A stretch of 13,186 bases of DNA from Parvularculaceae bacterium (GTDB lineage Bacteria > Pseudomonadota > Alphaproteobacteria > Caulobacterales > Parvularculaceae). A program made the translations under genes and the position numbers. Positions 6,933-13,186 of this stretch are shown piece after piece. Location: positions 1 through 13,186 of the forward strand of contig SHAI01000046.1 in the NCBI GenBank assembly GCA_004213235.1. The letters run 5' to 3'. The notes under the pieces are model-generated. The model saw only the letters and a program-made list of their open reading frames with translations, made no database searches and was not told the DNA's origin. How positions within the stretch are numbered: position 1 is the stretch's first letter; the number at the start of each line of letters is the position of its first letter.

Positions 6933-7002
6933 TGCTGCCTTTCTCAATCAAATTCAAAGCAGCGAAGAGAAAAATAAAGCCAAAAATTAGAGCAAGTGTC
7001 AC
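6925..7002 (-). CDS. Possible small single-helix membrane protein, 25 residues
   Basis: I do not recognise a family. From GTG at 7002 the frame reads 25 residues and stops with TGA at 6927-6925. Residues 2-19 are almost entirely hydrophobic (beginning TLALIFGFIFLFAAL), and the C-terminus is polar (IEKGSID), the layout of a bacterial single-pass small membrane protein. A GAGGA Shine-Dalgarno sequence lies 9 bases upstream of the GTG, and a promoter-like pair lies upstream of that. The antiporter gene begins 137 bases downstream on the same strand, so the peptide could be a leader or partner of that membrane protein. The weakness is length: a T-rich stretch can encode a helix by chance. No other reading frame in this gap is convincing. 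Confidence 0.5.
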   Translation of the reverse strand: MTLALIFGFIFLFAALNLIEKGSID

Positions 7003-7011
7003 TGGCGGCGG

Positions 7012-7016
7012 TCCTC
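7012..7016 (-). promoter_or_regulatory. Ribosome binding site of the small ORF
   Basis: GAGGA on the minus strand lies 9 bases before the GTG at 7002. It decides the start of the 25-residue ORF and is one of the clearest Shine-Dalgarno matches in this part of the window. Confidence 0.45.
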
Positions 7017-7058
7017 ATTTAGCGCACCGTAAAGATCGGTCTGGCGCGGTGATGCGCG

Positions 7059-7087
7059 CTTATACAGGGGATCGCGGCGGCAGTCAC
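7059..7087 (-). promoter_or_regulatory. Probable sigma-70 promoter for the small ORF and antiporter/pterin genes
   Basis: On the minus strand GTGACT (7087-7082, 4 of 6 to the -35 consensus) and TATAAG (7064-7059, 5 of 6 to the -10) are separated by 17 bases. Transcription would start near 7052, about 50 bases before the GTG of the small ORF and about 265 before the antiporter. It diverges from the PAS-protein gene. Confidence 0.4.
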
Positions 7088-7245
7088 GAAGTTTGCGACA
7101 TGCGGCACCTGCTGTAGGGCGCTTTCCAGGCGGCTAAATGATGGTTTCTTTACGAGAACTTTCGACGGACAGTAAAATTCCGGTACCATGTTCAAAGCGG
7201 CAGTTACGGTAATTCGCTAAGTCTCCAGGGTACAGGAAGAGGCAT

Positions 7246-7722
7246 GTGAGCATTACCGAATCATCCCGGGAACCTACTTTTGTAGCACAACAAGGCGACC
7301 GACGCTTGATCAAGCGGTTCGGTGATGCGTGGACGAGTGCCGCAAAAGGGCGTTTCCCCAAATGGAGCGAGTTGCGTGAGATCGACTTGGGTCGCGACTG
7401 GAACTGGGTTTTCATGGTCGATCTGTCACAAAGTAACGGATATCCACATTTCGATTTTCTGGGCTCACAGCTTGCCCATTATGCGGACCTGTATCTCATC
7501 GGCGGTGACGATTGGTCCGTTTCAGTCCTGGATCGTGCGGCTGATGGTATCAAGCAAGCTGTTGCAAATAAGGCCCCGTGTACTTTCCAGGATACGCTCA
7601 CGCTTAGAGACGGCGGGGGATTTGTTTTCCGCAGCCTTACCGCGCCCCTGTCCGACGATTCCGTGACAATCACGCATGTTGTTGGATGCGTTTCCGGTGG
7701 CCGCACAGAGCTCTCCCCATGA
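7246..7722 (+). CDS. PAS domain-containing protein (PAS_5-like)
   Basis: The 158-residue soluble protein matches the layout of the short alphaproteobacterial PAS_5 proteins. It has a helical lead-in with W and G-R-x-P (FGDAWTSAAKGRFPKWSEL, about 25-43), then a 'D...NW.FMVDL' strand, a sheet segment (PHFDFLGSQLAHYADLYLIG), a helix (VLDRAADGIKQAV) and two C-terminal strands (GGFVFRSLTAPLSDD, VTITHVVGCVSGG). There is no output domain, so it would act through a partner or as a small-molecule sensor. The start is GTG at 7246, preceded by AGGAAGAGG with good spacing; the ATG at 7244 runs into an immediate stop. A TAAAAT at 7173-7178 could be a -10, but no good -35 accompanies it. The gene ends 104 bases before mmsA, and a role in sensing for that cluster is only a guess. 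Confidence 0.72.
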   Translation: MSITESSREPTFVAQQGDRRLIKRFGDAWTSAAKGRFPKWSELREIDLGRDWNWVFMVDLSQSNGYPHFDFLGSQLAHYADLYLIGGDDWSVSVLDRAADGIKQAVANKAPCTFQDTLTLRDGGGFVFRSLTAPLSDDSVTITHVVGCVSGGRTELSP

Positions 7723-7826
7723 CCATATCTTTGCGGTTTGCAAGGCGATCTTTTTAAATAAGGCTCGACGTTATCCAGAAAATCGCTAGGTTCCCCGCCA
7801 GGTGAAGAGAATTTAGCGAGGGACCC

Positions 7827-9320
7827 ATGACTGAGCACGGACATTTTATAAATGGTAAAGCTGTTACAGGCGTATCCGGACGGTTTGGCGATGTTTTCAA
7901 TCCGACGACTGGCGAGCGCCAAAGCGTTGTTGCACTTGCAAGCACCGCTGAAACGCAGGCAGCTGTTGATGTCGCAGAACGCGCTTTCTCAGAATGGGCA
8001 CATGTCAATCCGCAACGACGTGCGCGGGTTATGTTCAAATTCAAGGAACTCGTTGAAAAAGATATGGAAAACCTTGCCCGGATGATTTCATCTGAGCACG
8101 GCAAAACACTTCCCGACGCGCGCGGCGATATTCAGCGCGGTCTGGAAGTCGTTGAATTTGCCTGCGGGATTCCCCACCTTCAAAAGGGTGAGTACACTGA
8201 AGCTGCGGGTCCGGGAATAGACGTTTATTCCTTGCGCCAACCTTTGGGTGTTTGCGCCGGTATCACGCCATTTAATTTTCCCGCGATGATCCCCATGTGG
8301 ATGTTTGCCATCTCGATCGCCTGCGGCAACACCTTCATTAACAAACCATCGGAAAAAGATCCGTCTTGCCCGCTTCGTCTTGCTGAATTGATGATGGAGG
8401 CCGGGGCCCCTGAAGGGGTGCTCAATGTCGTCAATGGTGACAAGGAATCTGTTGACGCACTCATTCAGGACCCGCGGGTGAAGGCAATTTCGTTCGTTGG
8501 ATCTTCCGATATTGCCCAGTATATTTATGCCGAAGGCGCAAAATATAACACGCGGGTTCAAGCGTTTGGTGGGGCAAAAAATCACCTCATTATTCTGCCT
8601 GATGCCGACATGGATAATGCAGTTAATCAGCTCATCGGGTCCGCTTACGGTTCTGCAGGAGAGCGCTGCATGGCGACGCCTGTGGCCGTACCGGTGGGTG
8701 AGGGCACGGCTGAAACCTTGATTGAACTTCTCCGCCCGAAGGTCGAAGGCCTGCGCATCGGGCCATCGAATTCGGAGGATTCTGATCTTGGTCCGGTTGT
8801 TTCTGCAGCTCATCGAGACCGGATAAAGAGCTACATACAGATGGCTATTGACGAAGGGCAAACGCCGATCGTCGATGGGCGGGACTTCACCTTGCAAGGG
8901 TATGAGAATGGCTTCTTTATCGGGGGGACATTGCTTGACCATGCGTCGCCGGAGCATAAGTCTTATCAGGATGAAATTTTTGGCCCCGTCCTGCAGATTG
9001 CCCGTGCACGGGATTTTGAGGAAGCTGTTGCGTTACCCTCCAAGCACCAATATGGAAATGGCGTTGCGGTATTTACGCGAAATGGTGCTGCGGCGCGTGA
9101 ATTCGCGCAGAAAGTCAATGTCGGCATGGTCGGTGTGAATGTACCGATCCCGGTGCCGGTGGCGTACCATACATTTGGCGGCTGGAAGCGGTCCGGGTTT
9201 GGGGATGTGAACCAGCACGGTACGGAAGGTGTGCGTTTCTGGACGAAGATCAAGACGGTCACGCAGCGCTGGCCGGAAGATGTTCAGGGATCGGAGTTTG
9301 TGATCCCGACCATGGGTTAA
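7827..9320 (+). CDS. mmsA: CoA-acylating methylmalonate-semialdehyde dehydrogenase
   Basis: MmsA converts methylmalonate semialdehyde to propionyl-CoA and CO2 with NAD+ and CoA, the last step of this branch of valine breakdown; it also accepts malonate semialdehyde in related pathways. The 497-residue protein is full length for the family. It has the N-terminal FINGKAV, TPFNFPAMIPMWM in the cofactor domain, FVGSS (223-227) and the catalytic C281 in GSAGERCMA. The sequence FGGAKNH (247-253) has Asn where ordinary aldehyde dehydrogenases have the general-base Glu, a hallmark of the CoA-acylating subfamily. Near the C-terminus VGVNVPIPVPVAYHTFGGWKRS is typical. The ATG at 7827 follows GAGGGA. 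Downstream acyl-CoA dehydrogenase and 3-hydroxyisobutyryl-CoA hydrolase genes support valine degradation. The upstream gap (7723-7826) shows no clear promoter. Confidence 0.97.
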   Translation: MTEHGHFINGKAVTGVSGRFGDVFNPTTGERQSVVALASTAETQAAVDVAERAFSEWAHVNPQRRARVMFKFKELVEKDMENLARMISSEHGKTLPDARGDIQRGLEVVEFACGIPHLQKGEYTEAAGPGIDVYSLRQPLGVCAGITPFNFPAMIPMWMFAISIACGNTFINKPSEKDPSCPLRLAELMMEAGAPEGVLNVVNGDKESVDALIQDPRVKAISFVGSSDIAQYIYAEGAKYNTRVQAFGGAKNHLIILPDADMDNAVNQLIGSAYGSAGERCMATPVAVPVGEGTAETLIELLRPKVEGLRIGPSNSEDSDLGPVVSAAHRDRIKSYIQMAIDEGQTPIVDGRDFTLQGYENGFFIGGTLLDHASPEHKSYQDEIFGPVLQIARARDFEEAVALPSKHQYGNGVAVFTRNGAAAREFAQKVNVGMVGVNVPIPVPVAYHTFGGWKRSGFGDVNQHGTEGVRFWTKIKTVTQRWPEDVQGSEFVIPTMG

Positions 9321-9366
9321 GCCTTATTCGTCTTTGTTTTGGGTAGATCAATCGTTTGTCGCTAAT

Positions 9367-9846
9367 ATGATTTTTCTTTTGCAATTGATTGCTCTGGGTA
9401 TTTTCGGTCTTCTTGCTGTAAATATCTGGAATAGCGCAAGCCGCCGGCGTGATCGGATTGATACATCCGCCGGCGGGCCGGTCATTGATGGTGAAGCGCG
9501 AGAGGTCGGCCCCGGCCATGCGGCTGCGGAAACATTGCGCGAGTTTGAGCAGGCGCGCGCCGCGATAAAGGCGACTTATCCAACCGTATTTGCCATGCTG
9601 GGCGGCTATCTTAATGCGCACTCAATTGAGGCAGCGGGCGGTATTGAACTCGCGGTCAAACGAATGATCGACGATTGGGCGTCACACAAGGATGAGGTGG
9701 TGCGGGAACTCACCACACTGCTTGCGGACAATCATGAAGAAACCGAAGCGCGCGCGATCGTTCTGGCGGCGTGCGATGCTGAGTTCGAGCAGGAGGGCTA
9801 TCGAAAATGGCTCACCTGGCTGCTCGGCCGGTTTAACGCCCTTTAG
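9367..9846 (+). CDS. Hypothetical membrane-anchored protein
   Basis: I recognise no family. From ATG at 9367 the protein has 159 residues. A single N-terminal hydrophobic helix (about 1-19, MIFLLQLIALGIFGLLAVN) is followed by basic residues (SRRRDR), which predicts an N-out, C-in anchor. The remaining 130 residues are soluble, mostly helical and acidic. Patterns include ETLREFEQARAAIKATYPTV (about 57-76), VKRMIDDWASHKDEVVREL and EFEQEGYRKWLTWLLGRF at the end. An in-frame TTG at 9334 would add 11 residues; neither start has a clear Shine-Dalgarno sequence. It lies 46 bases after mmsA on the same strand, so it may be cotranscribed, with DedA next. The codon pattern looks like its neighbours and the frame is long and uninterrupted, so it is probably a real gene. 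No function is proposed. Confidence 0.72.
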   Translation: MIFLLQLIALGIFGLLAVNIWNSASRRRDRIDTSAGGPVIDGEAREVGPGHAAAETLREFEQARAAIKATYPTVFAMLGGYLNAHSIEAAGGIELAVKRMIDDWASHKDEVVRELTTLLADNHEETEARAIVLAACDAEFEQEGYRKWLTWLLGRFNAL

Positions 9847-9961
9847 TGCAGATGCTTGCCGTCATGCGGCGCCGCTTGATGCTGTGCGGGCCTTCCGAAG
9901 CCGAGCAGAATGGCGTAAACGCCACTAAATGCCGATAAACGCCGCGTAGGAACATGCCGTC

Positions 9962-10609
9962 GTGTTTGGACTGGATGCCGAGACAATCTTCAGCCTGTCA
10001 GGGTTTGCCCTTTATGCGGGCATCTTTCTTTTGCCCTTTGTGCAGGAAGACGTGGCCGTCGTCGCCGCTGCTACGGCCTCGATCTTGGGGGCTGGTCCCC
10101 TGTTGGGTATTTTCGCCGTGATCCTGGCTGGCCTCACGGCGAGCGATGTTTGGAAATATTGGCTTGGCTATTACGCCAGAAAGCATCAATACGCTCGAAA
10201 ATTTGCCAAAAAGAAGGGTGTTTCAGTGGCTGGTGACCTGGTCCGTCAGGATTTGGGGAAAACGCTCTATGTCGCGCGGTTTGTGCCTGGAACGCGCATC
10301 CCGACATATGTTGCCTGTGGCTTTTTCAAAGTGCCGTATCTGAAGTTTTGTGCCCTCGTGGTTCTTACTGCATTTACCTATGTCTCCGTCACCTTTGCGT
10401 TGTTCCACACCGTTGGCGCTGTGGCGGGCGAGCAGGCGAAATACTGGCTGCCTGCGATCGCTATGATGATTGTCGGCACGTACGCCCTTTATCGCTGGTG
10501 GACACACCGGCGTGATCAACGTGGGCCAATGACGCCAATGACCGAAGCACATGACCACGCCTTGCCACCGTGTGATGATGCCGTTGATATAAACATTAAA
10601 GATTATTGA
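9962..10609 (+). CDS. DedA family (VTT domain) membrane protein
   Basis: DedA proteins are inner-membrane proteins linked to membrane-potential maintenance and lipid-carrier (undecaprenyl phosphate) transport; the substrate here is unknown. The 215-residue protein has several membrane helices. The family's acidic pair is visible: E29 within FLLPFVQEDVAVV, and D62 in TASDVWKYWLGYYARK. The conserved ARFVPGTRIPTYVACGFFKVP (about 103-123) holds the two functional arginines in the form RFxPGTR. The C-terminal tail is His/Asp-rich and cytoplasmic-looking. The start is GTG at 9962, with AGGA 10 bases upstream; a nearby ATG at 9954 is out of frame. The stop TGA lies inside the ribosome binding region of the following acyl-CoA dehydrogenase gene, so the two are probably cotranscribed. 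Confidence 0.85.
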   Translation: MFGLDAETIFSLSGFALYAGIFLLPFVQEDVAVVAAATASILGAGPLLGIFAVILAGLTASDVWKYWLGYYARKHQYARKFAKKKGVSVAGDLVRQDLGKTLYVARFVPGTRIPTYVACGFFKVPYLKFCALVVLTAFTYVSVTFALFHTVGAVAGEQAKYWLPAIAMMIVGTYALYRWWTHRRDQRGPMTPMTEAHDHALPPCDDAVDINIKDY

Positions 10610-10623
10610 AAGGATCTGTGCTG

Positions 10624-11772
10624 ATGGATTTTGCGCTCAGTGACGAACAATATGCAATCCGTGAAATGGCACTTCGCTTCGCCGAAGAGGAACTGAAGCC
10701 GCATGCCGAAAAATGGGATGAGGAAAAACACTTTCCTGTCGATGTGATAAGGAAATCCGCAGAGCTCGGCCTTGCCGGGATCTACACCCGGGAAGACGTT
10801 GGTGGTACGGGCCTTGGTCGGCTGGACGCGGCGCTTATTTTTGAGGCGCTGTCCACGGGGTGTACGTCGACAGCGGCGTATATTTCCATCCATAATATGT
10901 GTTGCTGGATGATCGACCGGTTCGGGTCTGAGGCGTTACGCACGGCCTATTGCCCGAAGCTCGCCTCGATGGAATTGATCGCCAGTTATTGCCTTACCGA
11001 ACCCGGCTCCGGCTCTGATGCTGCGGCGCTGAAAACCAGAGCCGTGCGAGATGGCGATGAATATGTCTTAAACGGATCAAAGGCGTTTATCTCCGGCGCT
11101 GGCGTGTCGGACCTCTATGTGGTCATGGTTCGCACCGGCGAAGATGGGCCAAGGGGTATATCAACGATCCTTGTACCGAAAGATGCGCCGGGACTTTCTT
11201 TCGGCGCAAATGAACGCAAAATGGGTTGGAATTCTCAACCAACACGGGTGATTTCGTTCCAGGATTGCCGCGTGCCAGCGGCCAATCTTGTTGGGTCGGA
11301 AGGTGAGGGTTTTAAGTTTGCCATGATGGGTCTTGATGGAGGGCGGCTCAACATCGCTGCCTGCTCCCTTGGCACGGCATCCGCGGCGCTGACCCAGGCA
11401 CTAGATTATTCCAATGAACGACGCGCCTTCGGTGCCCGGCTGAATGATCAGCAGGCCATTCAATTTAAACTCGCTGATATGGCAACTGAATTGGAGGCGG
11501 CCCGTGTGTTTCTGTATCAGGCTGCATGGAAGCTTGATGAAAAAATGCCCGACGCCACCAGGCATTGCGCCATGGCGAAACGCTTCGTCACGGATGTTGG
11601 GTTCAATGTTGTGAATGACGCGCTGCAGCTTCATGGCGGATATGGTTATCTGCGGGACTATCCCTTGGAGCGTATGCTGCGCGATGTGCGGGTGCACCAA
11701 ATTCTGGAGGGTGCCAATGAGATCATGCGCGTCATTGTCGCGCGCGATTTGTTGAAGGAATATCAGGCGTAA
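10624..11772 (+). CDS. Acyl-CoA dehydrogenase, probably isobutyryl-CoA dehydrogenase
   Basis: The enzyme is a FAD-dependent oxidation of a short branched acyl-CoA, passing electrons to ETF. Context points to isobutyryl-CoA to methacrylyl-CoA in valine breakdown. The 382-residue protein has the standard three-domain fold: an N-terminal helical domain (MDFALSDEQYAIREMALRFA), a middle beta domain with CLTEPGSGSDAAALKT and NGSKAFISGAG, and a C-terminal helical domain with NERRAFG, LHGGYGYLRDYP and RDVRVHQILEGANEIMR. The catalytic base is E362 in ILEGANE, the usual position for short/medium-chain enzymes rather than the isovaleryl-CoA type. The ATG at 10624 is chosen because AGGA lies 9 bases upstream; a TTG 18 bases earlier is in frame but lies in the ribosome binding site and overlaps the DedA stop. 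General short-chain acyl-CoA dehydrogenase activity is the alternative. Confidence 0.93.
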   Translation: MDFALSDEQYAIREMALRFAEEELKPHAEKWDEEKHFPVDVIRKSAELGLAGIYTREDVGGTGLGRLDAALIFEALSTGCTSTAAYISIHNMCCWMIDRFGSEALRTAYCPKLASMELIASYCLTEPGSGSDAAALKTRAVRDGDEYVLNGSKAFISGAGVSDLYVVMVRTGEDGPRGISTILVPKDAPGLSFGANERKMGWNSQPTRVISFQDCRVPAANLVGSEGEGFKFAMMGLDGGRLNIAACSLGTASAALTQALDYSNERRAFGARLNDQQAIQFKLADMATELEAARVFLYQAAWKLDEKMPDATRHCAMAKRFVTDVGFNVVNDALQLHGGYGYLRDYPLERMLRDVRVHQILEGANEIMRVIVARDLLKEYQA

Positions 11773-12043
11773 TCTGGCGTGCGGAGATTCGGCAAGGAAT
11801 ATGATCGGCCTAGCGGAAATCTAGCCCCCCCCAATGGCCGTCATGGTCGTTATGGCCGCGCACCTTAAGCGGCTTTGTCAAATGGTAAAAGAAATGGCCG
11901 CGCAGGGCACCAGTACAGAATTTCCGTCATTGGCTTTGTCTCTGTTTTTACCGGGTAGGAAAGAATATCAGTATAGCGAAAAAATGCATTGATAATGGCG
12001 GTAGGGAAGAATTGATATTCGCGACAAAAGCGGTTTCACAAAA

Positions 12044-12076
12044 GCCCGATCAATCAGTCGTGCCCGATGATTGGGC
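12044..12076 (+). promoter_or_regulatory. Imperfect inverted repeat just before the hydrolase start
   Basis: Arms GCCCGATCAATC (12044-12055) and GATGATTGGGC (12066-12076) pair over 11 positions, with one bulged base and one G-T pair, around a 10-base loop. The repeat ends 7 bases before the Shine-Dalgarno sequence of the TTG-started hydrolase gene. It could be an operator or a 5'-UTR hairpin affecting translation. Confidence 0.35.
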
Positions 12077-12083
12077 GCAATAT

Positions 12084-12087
12084 GGAG
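12084..12087 (+). promoter_or_regulatory. Ribosome binding site setting the TTG start at 12095
   Basis: GGAG lies 7 bases before TTG at 12095. The earlier in-frame TTG at 12071 has no such site and lies within the hairpin, so the later TTG is chosen. Confidence 0.6.
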
Positions 12088-12094
12088 CGTAGAA

Positions 12095-13153
12095 TTGACA
12101 CAAGAAATTCTTTTTGAGCGCGTTGGGGCTTGGGGTGTGATTACGCTGAACCGGCCTAAAGCATTAAATGCGCTTACCTTTGGCATGGTAAAGGCATTCC
12201 GCTCACAGATGAAAGAATGGGAGAGCGACACGGGCGTGCGGGCTGTGCTGGTAAAGGGGGCGGGAGAGCGTGCCTTTTGTGCTGGCGGCGATGTTCGCTG
12301 GGTACATGAGACCGCCCGCCGCGCCCTTGATGAGGCTGCGGTCTTTTTTCATGAGGAATATCGCAATAACGCTGCGATTTTTCATTTCCCCAAACCTTAT
12401 ATTGCACTGATTGATGGCATTGTGATGGGCGGCGGCGTCGGCATATCAATTCATGGCGATTTTCGTATTGCTGGCGACAAGACATTATTCGCCATGCCGG
12501 AAACAGGTATCGGTCTGTTCCCGGATGTTGGCGGCGGTTATTTCATGTCTCGCCTTGCAGGCGGGCTTGGTCAATATTTCGGGTTGACTGGGGCGCGTGC
12601 GCGCGCGGCGGATTGTCTGGCGGCTGGTTTTGCGACCCATTATTGCCCTTCAGACCAGATGGATGAGCTAGAGGCGGTTTTACTTGCAGCGGAGCTGAAA
12701 TCCGATCCGTATAAAGAGGTCGATGAAATGCTGGCTGCGGCCGGTAAAGATCCCGGTCGCGGCGATCTGGATGAGATACGCGGGAAGATTGCGGATTTGT
12801 TTGAACACAGCCAAAGCGTCGACGATCTGTTTTCAAGGCTGAACAAAGACGAGAGTGATTTTGCGATAGGCACATTAAAGACGCTGAAGCAGATGTCGCC
12901 GCTGTCCCTGAAGGTGACTTTTGAGCAAATGCAGCGCGGCGCGAAGCTTGATTTCGATGACGTGATGCGCATGGAATATCGCCTCGTGCGGCGTATTCTT
13001 CAAGGAAAAGACTTTTTCGAAGGTGTGCGGGCACAATTGATTGACAAGGATAAAACGCCCAAATGGGACCCAGCTGATTTGACCGCGGTTACTGACGAGA
13101 TGGTTGCTGCCCATTTTGAAGATCTTGGTCAGGATGAATTGGTCCTGCCGTGA
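12095..13153 (+). CDS. 3-hydroxyisobutyryl-CoA hydrolase (enoyl-CoA hydratase/isomerase superfamily)
   Basis: The enzyme hydrolyses 3-hydroxyisobutyryl-CoA to free 3-hydroxyisobutyrate and CoA in valine degradation, removing the toxic methacrylyl-CoA precursor pool. The protein of 352 residues has the crotonase fold followed by the long C-terminal extension that marks the hydrolase and is absent from plain hydratases (about 260 residues). Diagnostic segments are the oxyanion hole GAGERAFCAGGDVR, GIVMGGGVGISIHGDFRIA, and FAMPETGIGLFPDVGGGYF, which carries the Glu and Asp equivalent to the human HIBCH catalytic residues. The C-terminal MSPLSLKVTFEQMQRG and FFEGVRAQLIDKDKTPKWDP are also typical. 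The start is TTG at 12095, set by GGAG; the protein then begins TQEILFERVG. The gene follows the acyl-CoA dehydrogenase at a distance of 322 bases and may have its own control. A plain enoyl-CoA hydratase is unlikely. Confidence 0.95.
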   Translation: MTQEILFERVGAWGVITLNRPKALNALTFGMVKAFRSQMKEWESDTGVRAVLVKGAGERAFCAGGDVRWVHETARRALDEAAVFFHEEYRNNAAIFHFPKPYIALIDGIVMGGGVGISIHGDFRIAGDKTLFAMPETGIGLFPDVGGGYFMSRLAGGLGQYFGLTGARARAADCLAAGFATHYCPSDQMDELEAVLLAAELKSDPYKEVDEMLAAAGKDPGRGDLDEIRGKIADLFEHSQSVDDLFSRLNKDESDFAIGTLKTLKQMSPLSLKVTFEQMQRGAKLDFDDVMRMEYRLVRRILQGKDFFEGVRAQLIDKDKTPKWDPADLTAVTDEMVAAHFEDLGQDELVLP

Positions 13154-13186
13154 TCGTGTCCCAATCATTACATGATCAGGCCATGT

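Larger units (their letters stand above)
11773..12094 (+). other. 322-base gap before the hydrolase gene
   Basis: The gap holds no gene I can support. It contains a run of eight C (11825-11832) and a 52-codon open frame from 11834 to 11992 without a Shine-Dalgarno sequence. The part nearest the hydrolase contains the hairpin described separately. No clear terminator follows the acyl-CoA dehydrogenase, and no strong promoter was found. Confidence 0.6.

Noticed and set aside
6866..7117. 83-residue plus-strand frame containing the 18-base duplication
   Set aside because: It starts with TTG without a ribosome site, and its basic, low-complexity sequence reads through the tandem repeat. The minus-strand small ORF explains this stretch better.
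8088..8957. 289-residue open frame on the minus strand opposite mmsA
   Set aside because: It lies wholly within a well-supported gene, and its sequence is rich in Arg, His and Cys with no recognisable domain. It is an antisense shadow of the mmsA codon pattern.
9911..9923. Small palindrome-like GGCGT AA ACGCC before the DedA gene
   Set aside because: The stem is 5 bp with a 2-base loop and no T run, too small to call a terminator or operator.
11834..11992. 52-codon plus-strand frame in the gap before the hydrolase gene
   Set aside because: It is preceded by a C run instead of a Shine-Dalgarno sequence, has many internal methionines and no recognisable pattern.
1..13186. Search for defence systems, CRISPR arrays, transposons, phage genes or tRNA genes
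   Set aside because: No repeat-spacer pattern, transposase motif, terminal inverted repeats, nuclease/NTPase accessory pair or cloverleaf was seen. The window reads as ordinary chromosomal metabolism.

Overview
The window looks like a chromosomal segment of a moderate-GC alphaproteobacterium. The evidence is mostly housekeeping genes (folD, uvrC), a short PAS_5-type protein of the kind common in Alphaproteobacteria, and a CoA-dependent valine-degradation cluster. Several genes start with GTG or TTG. I saw no tRNA, rRNA, transposase, phage gene or CRISPR array, and no defence system.

Left part (1-3581): two housekeeping genes lie on the minus strand. They are folD, cut by the left edge, and uvrC. 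Between them is a short reading frame that resembles the N-terminus of an NqrB/RnfD-type membrane subunit and then degenerates. A perfect GC-rich hairpin lies just past the uvrC stop codon.

Middle part (3582-7087): a small DUF3592 membrane protein on the plus strand converges on a minus-strand group. Read in its own direction, that group is: a possible sigma-70 promoter, a possible 25-residue membrane protein, a sodium/calcium antiporter, a pteridine-reductase-type SDR (start overlapping the antiporter stop by 4 bases), a FolB/FolX-family protein, and a PTPS/QueD-family protein. The last three suggest reduced-pterin metabolism, for example a tetrahydromonapterin-like cofactor. The SDR has the pteridine-reductase motifs (TGX3RXG and a D-Y-K triad). 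The PTPS-family protein keeps its zinc ligands but has lost the catalytic Cys and the pterin-anchoring Glu. It is the most interesting protein here.

Right part (7246-13186): all genes are on the plus strand. A single-domain PAS protein is followed by mmsA (methylmalonate-semialdehyde dehydrogenase), a hypothetical membrane-anchored protein, a DedA-family membrane protein, an isobutyryl-CoA-dehydrogenase-like acyl-CoA dehydrogenase and 3-hydroxyisobutyryl-CoA hydrolase. The three enzymes cover the lower valine pathway: isobutyryl-CoA to methacrylyl-CoA, 3-hydroxyisobutyryl-CoA to 3-hydroxyisobutyrate, and methylmalonate semialdehyde to propionyl-CoA. The enoyl-CoA hydratase and 3-hydroxyisobutyrate dehydrogenase steps are not in the window; the latter gene may lie just past the right edge. 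The two membrane proteins in the middle of the cluster have no obvious role in the pathway.
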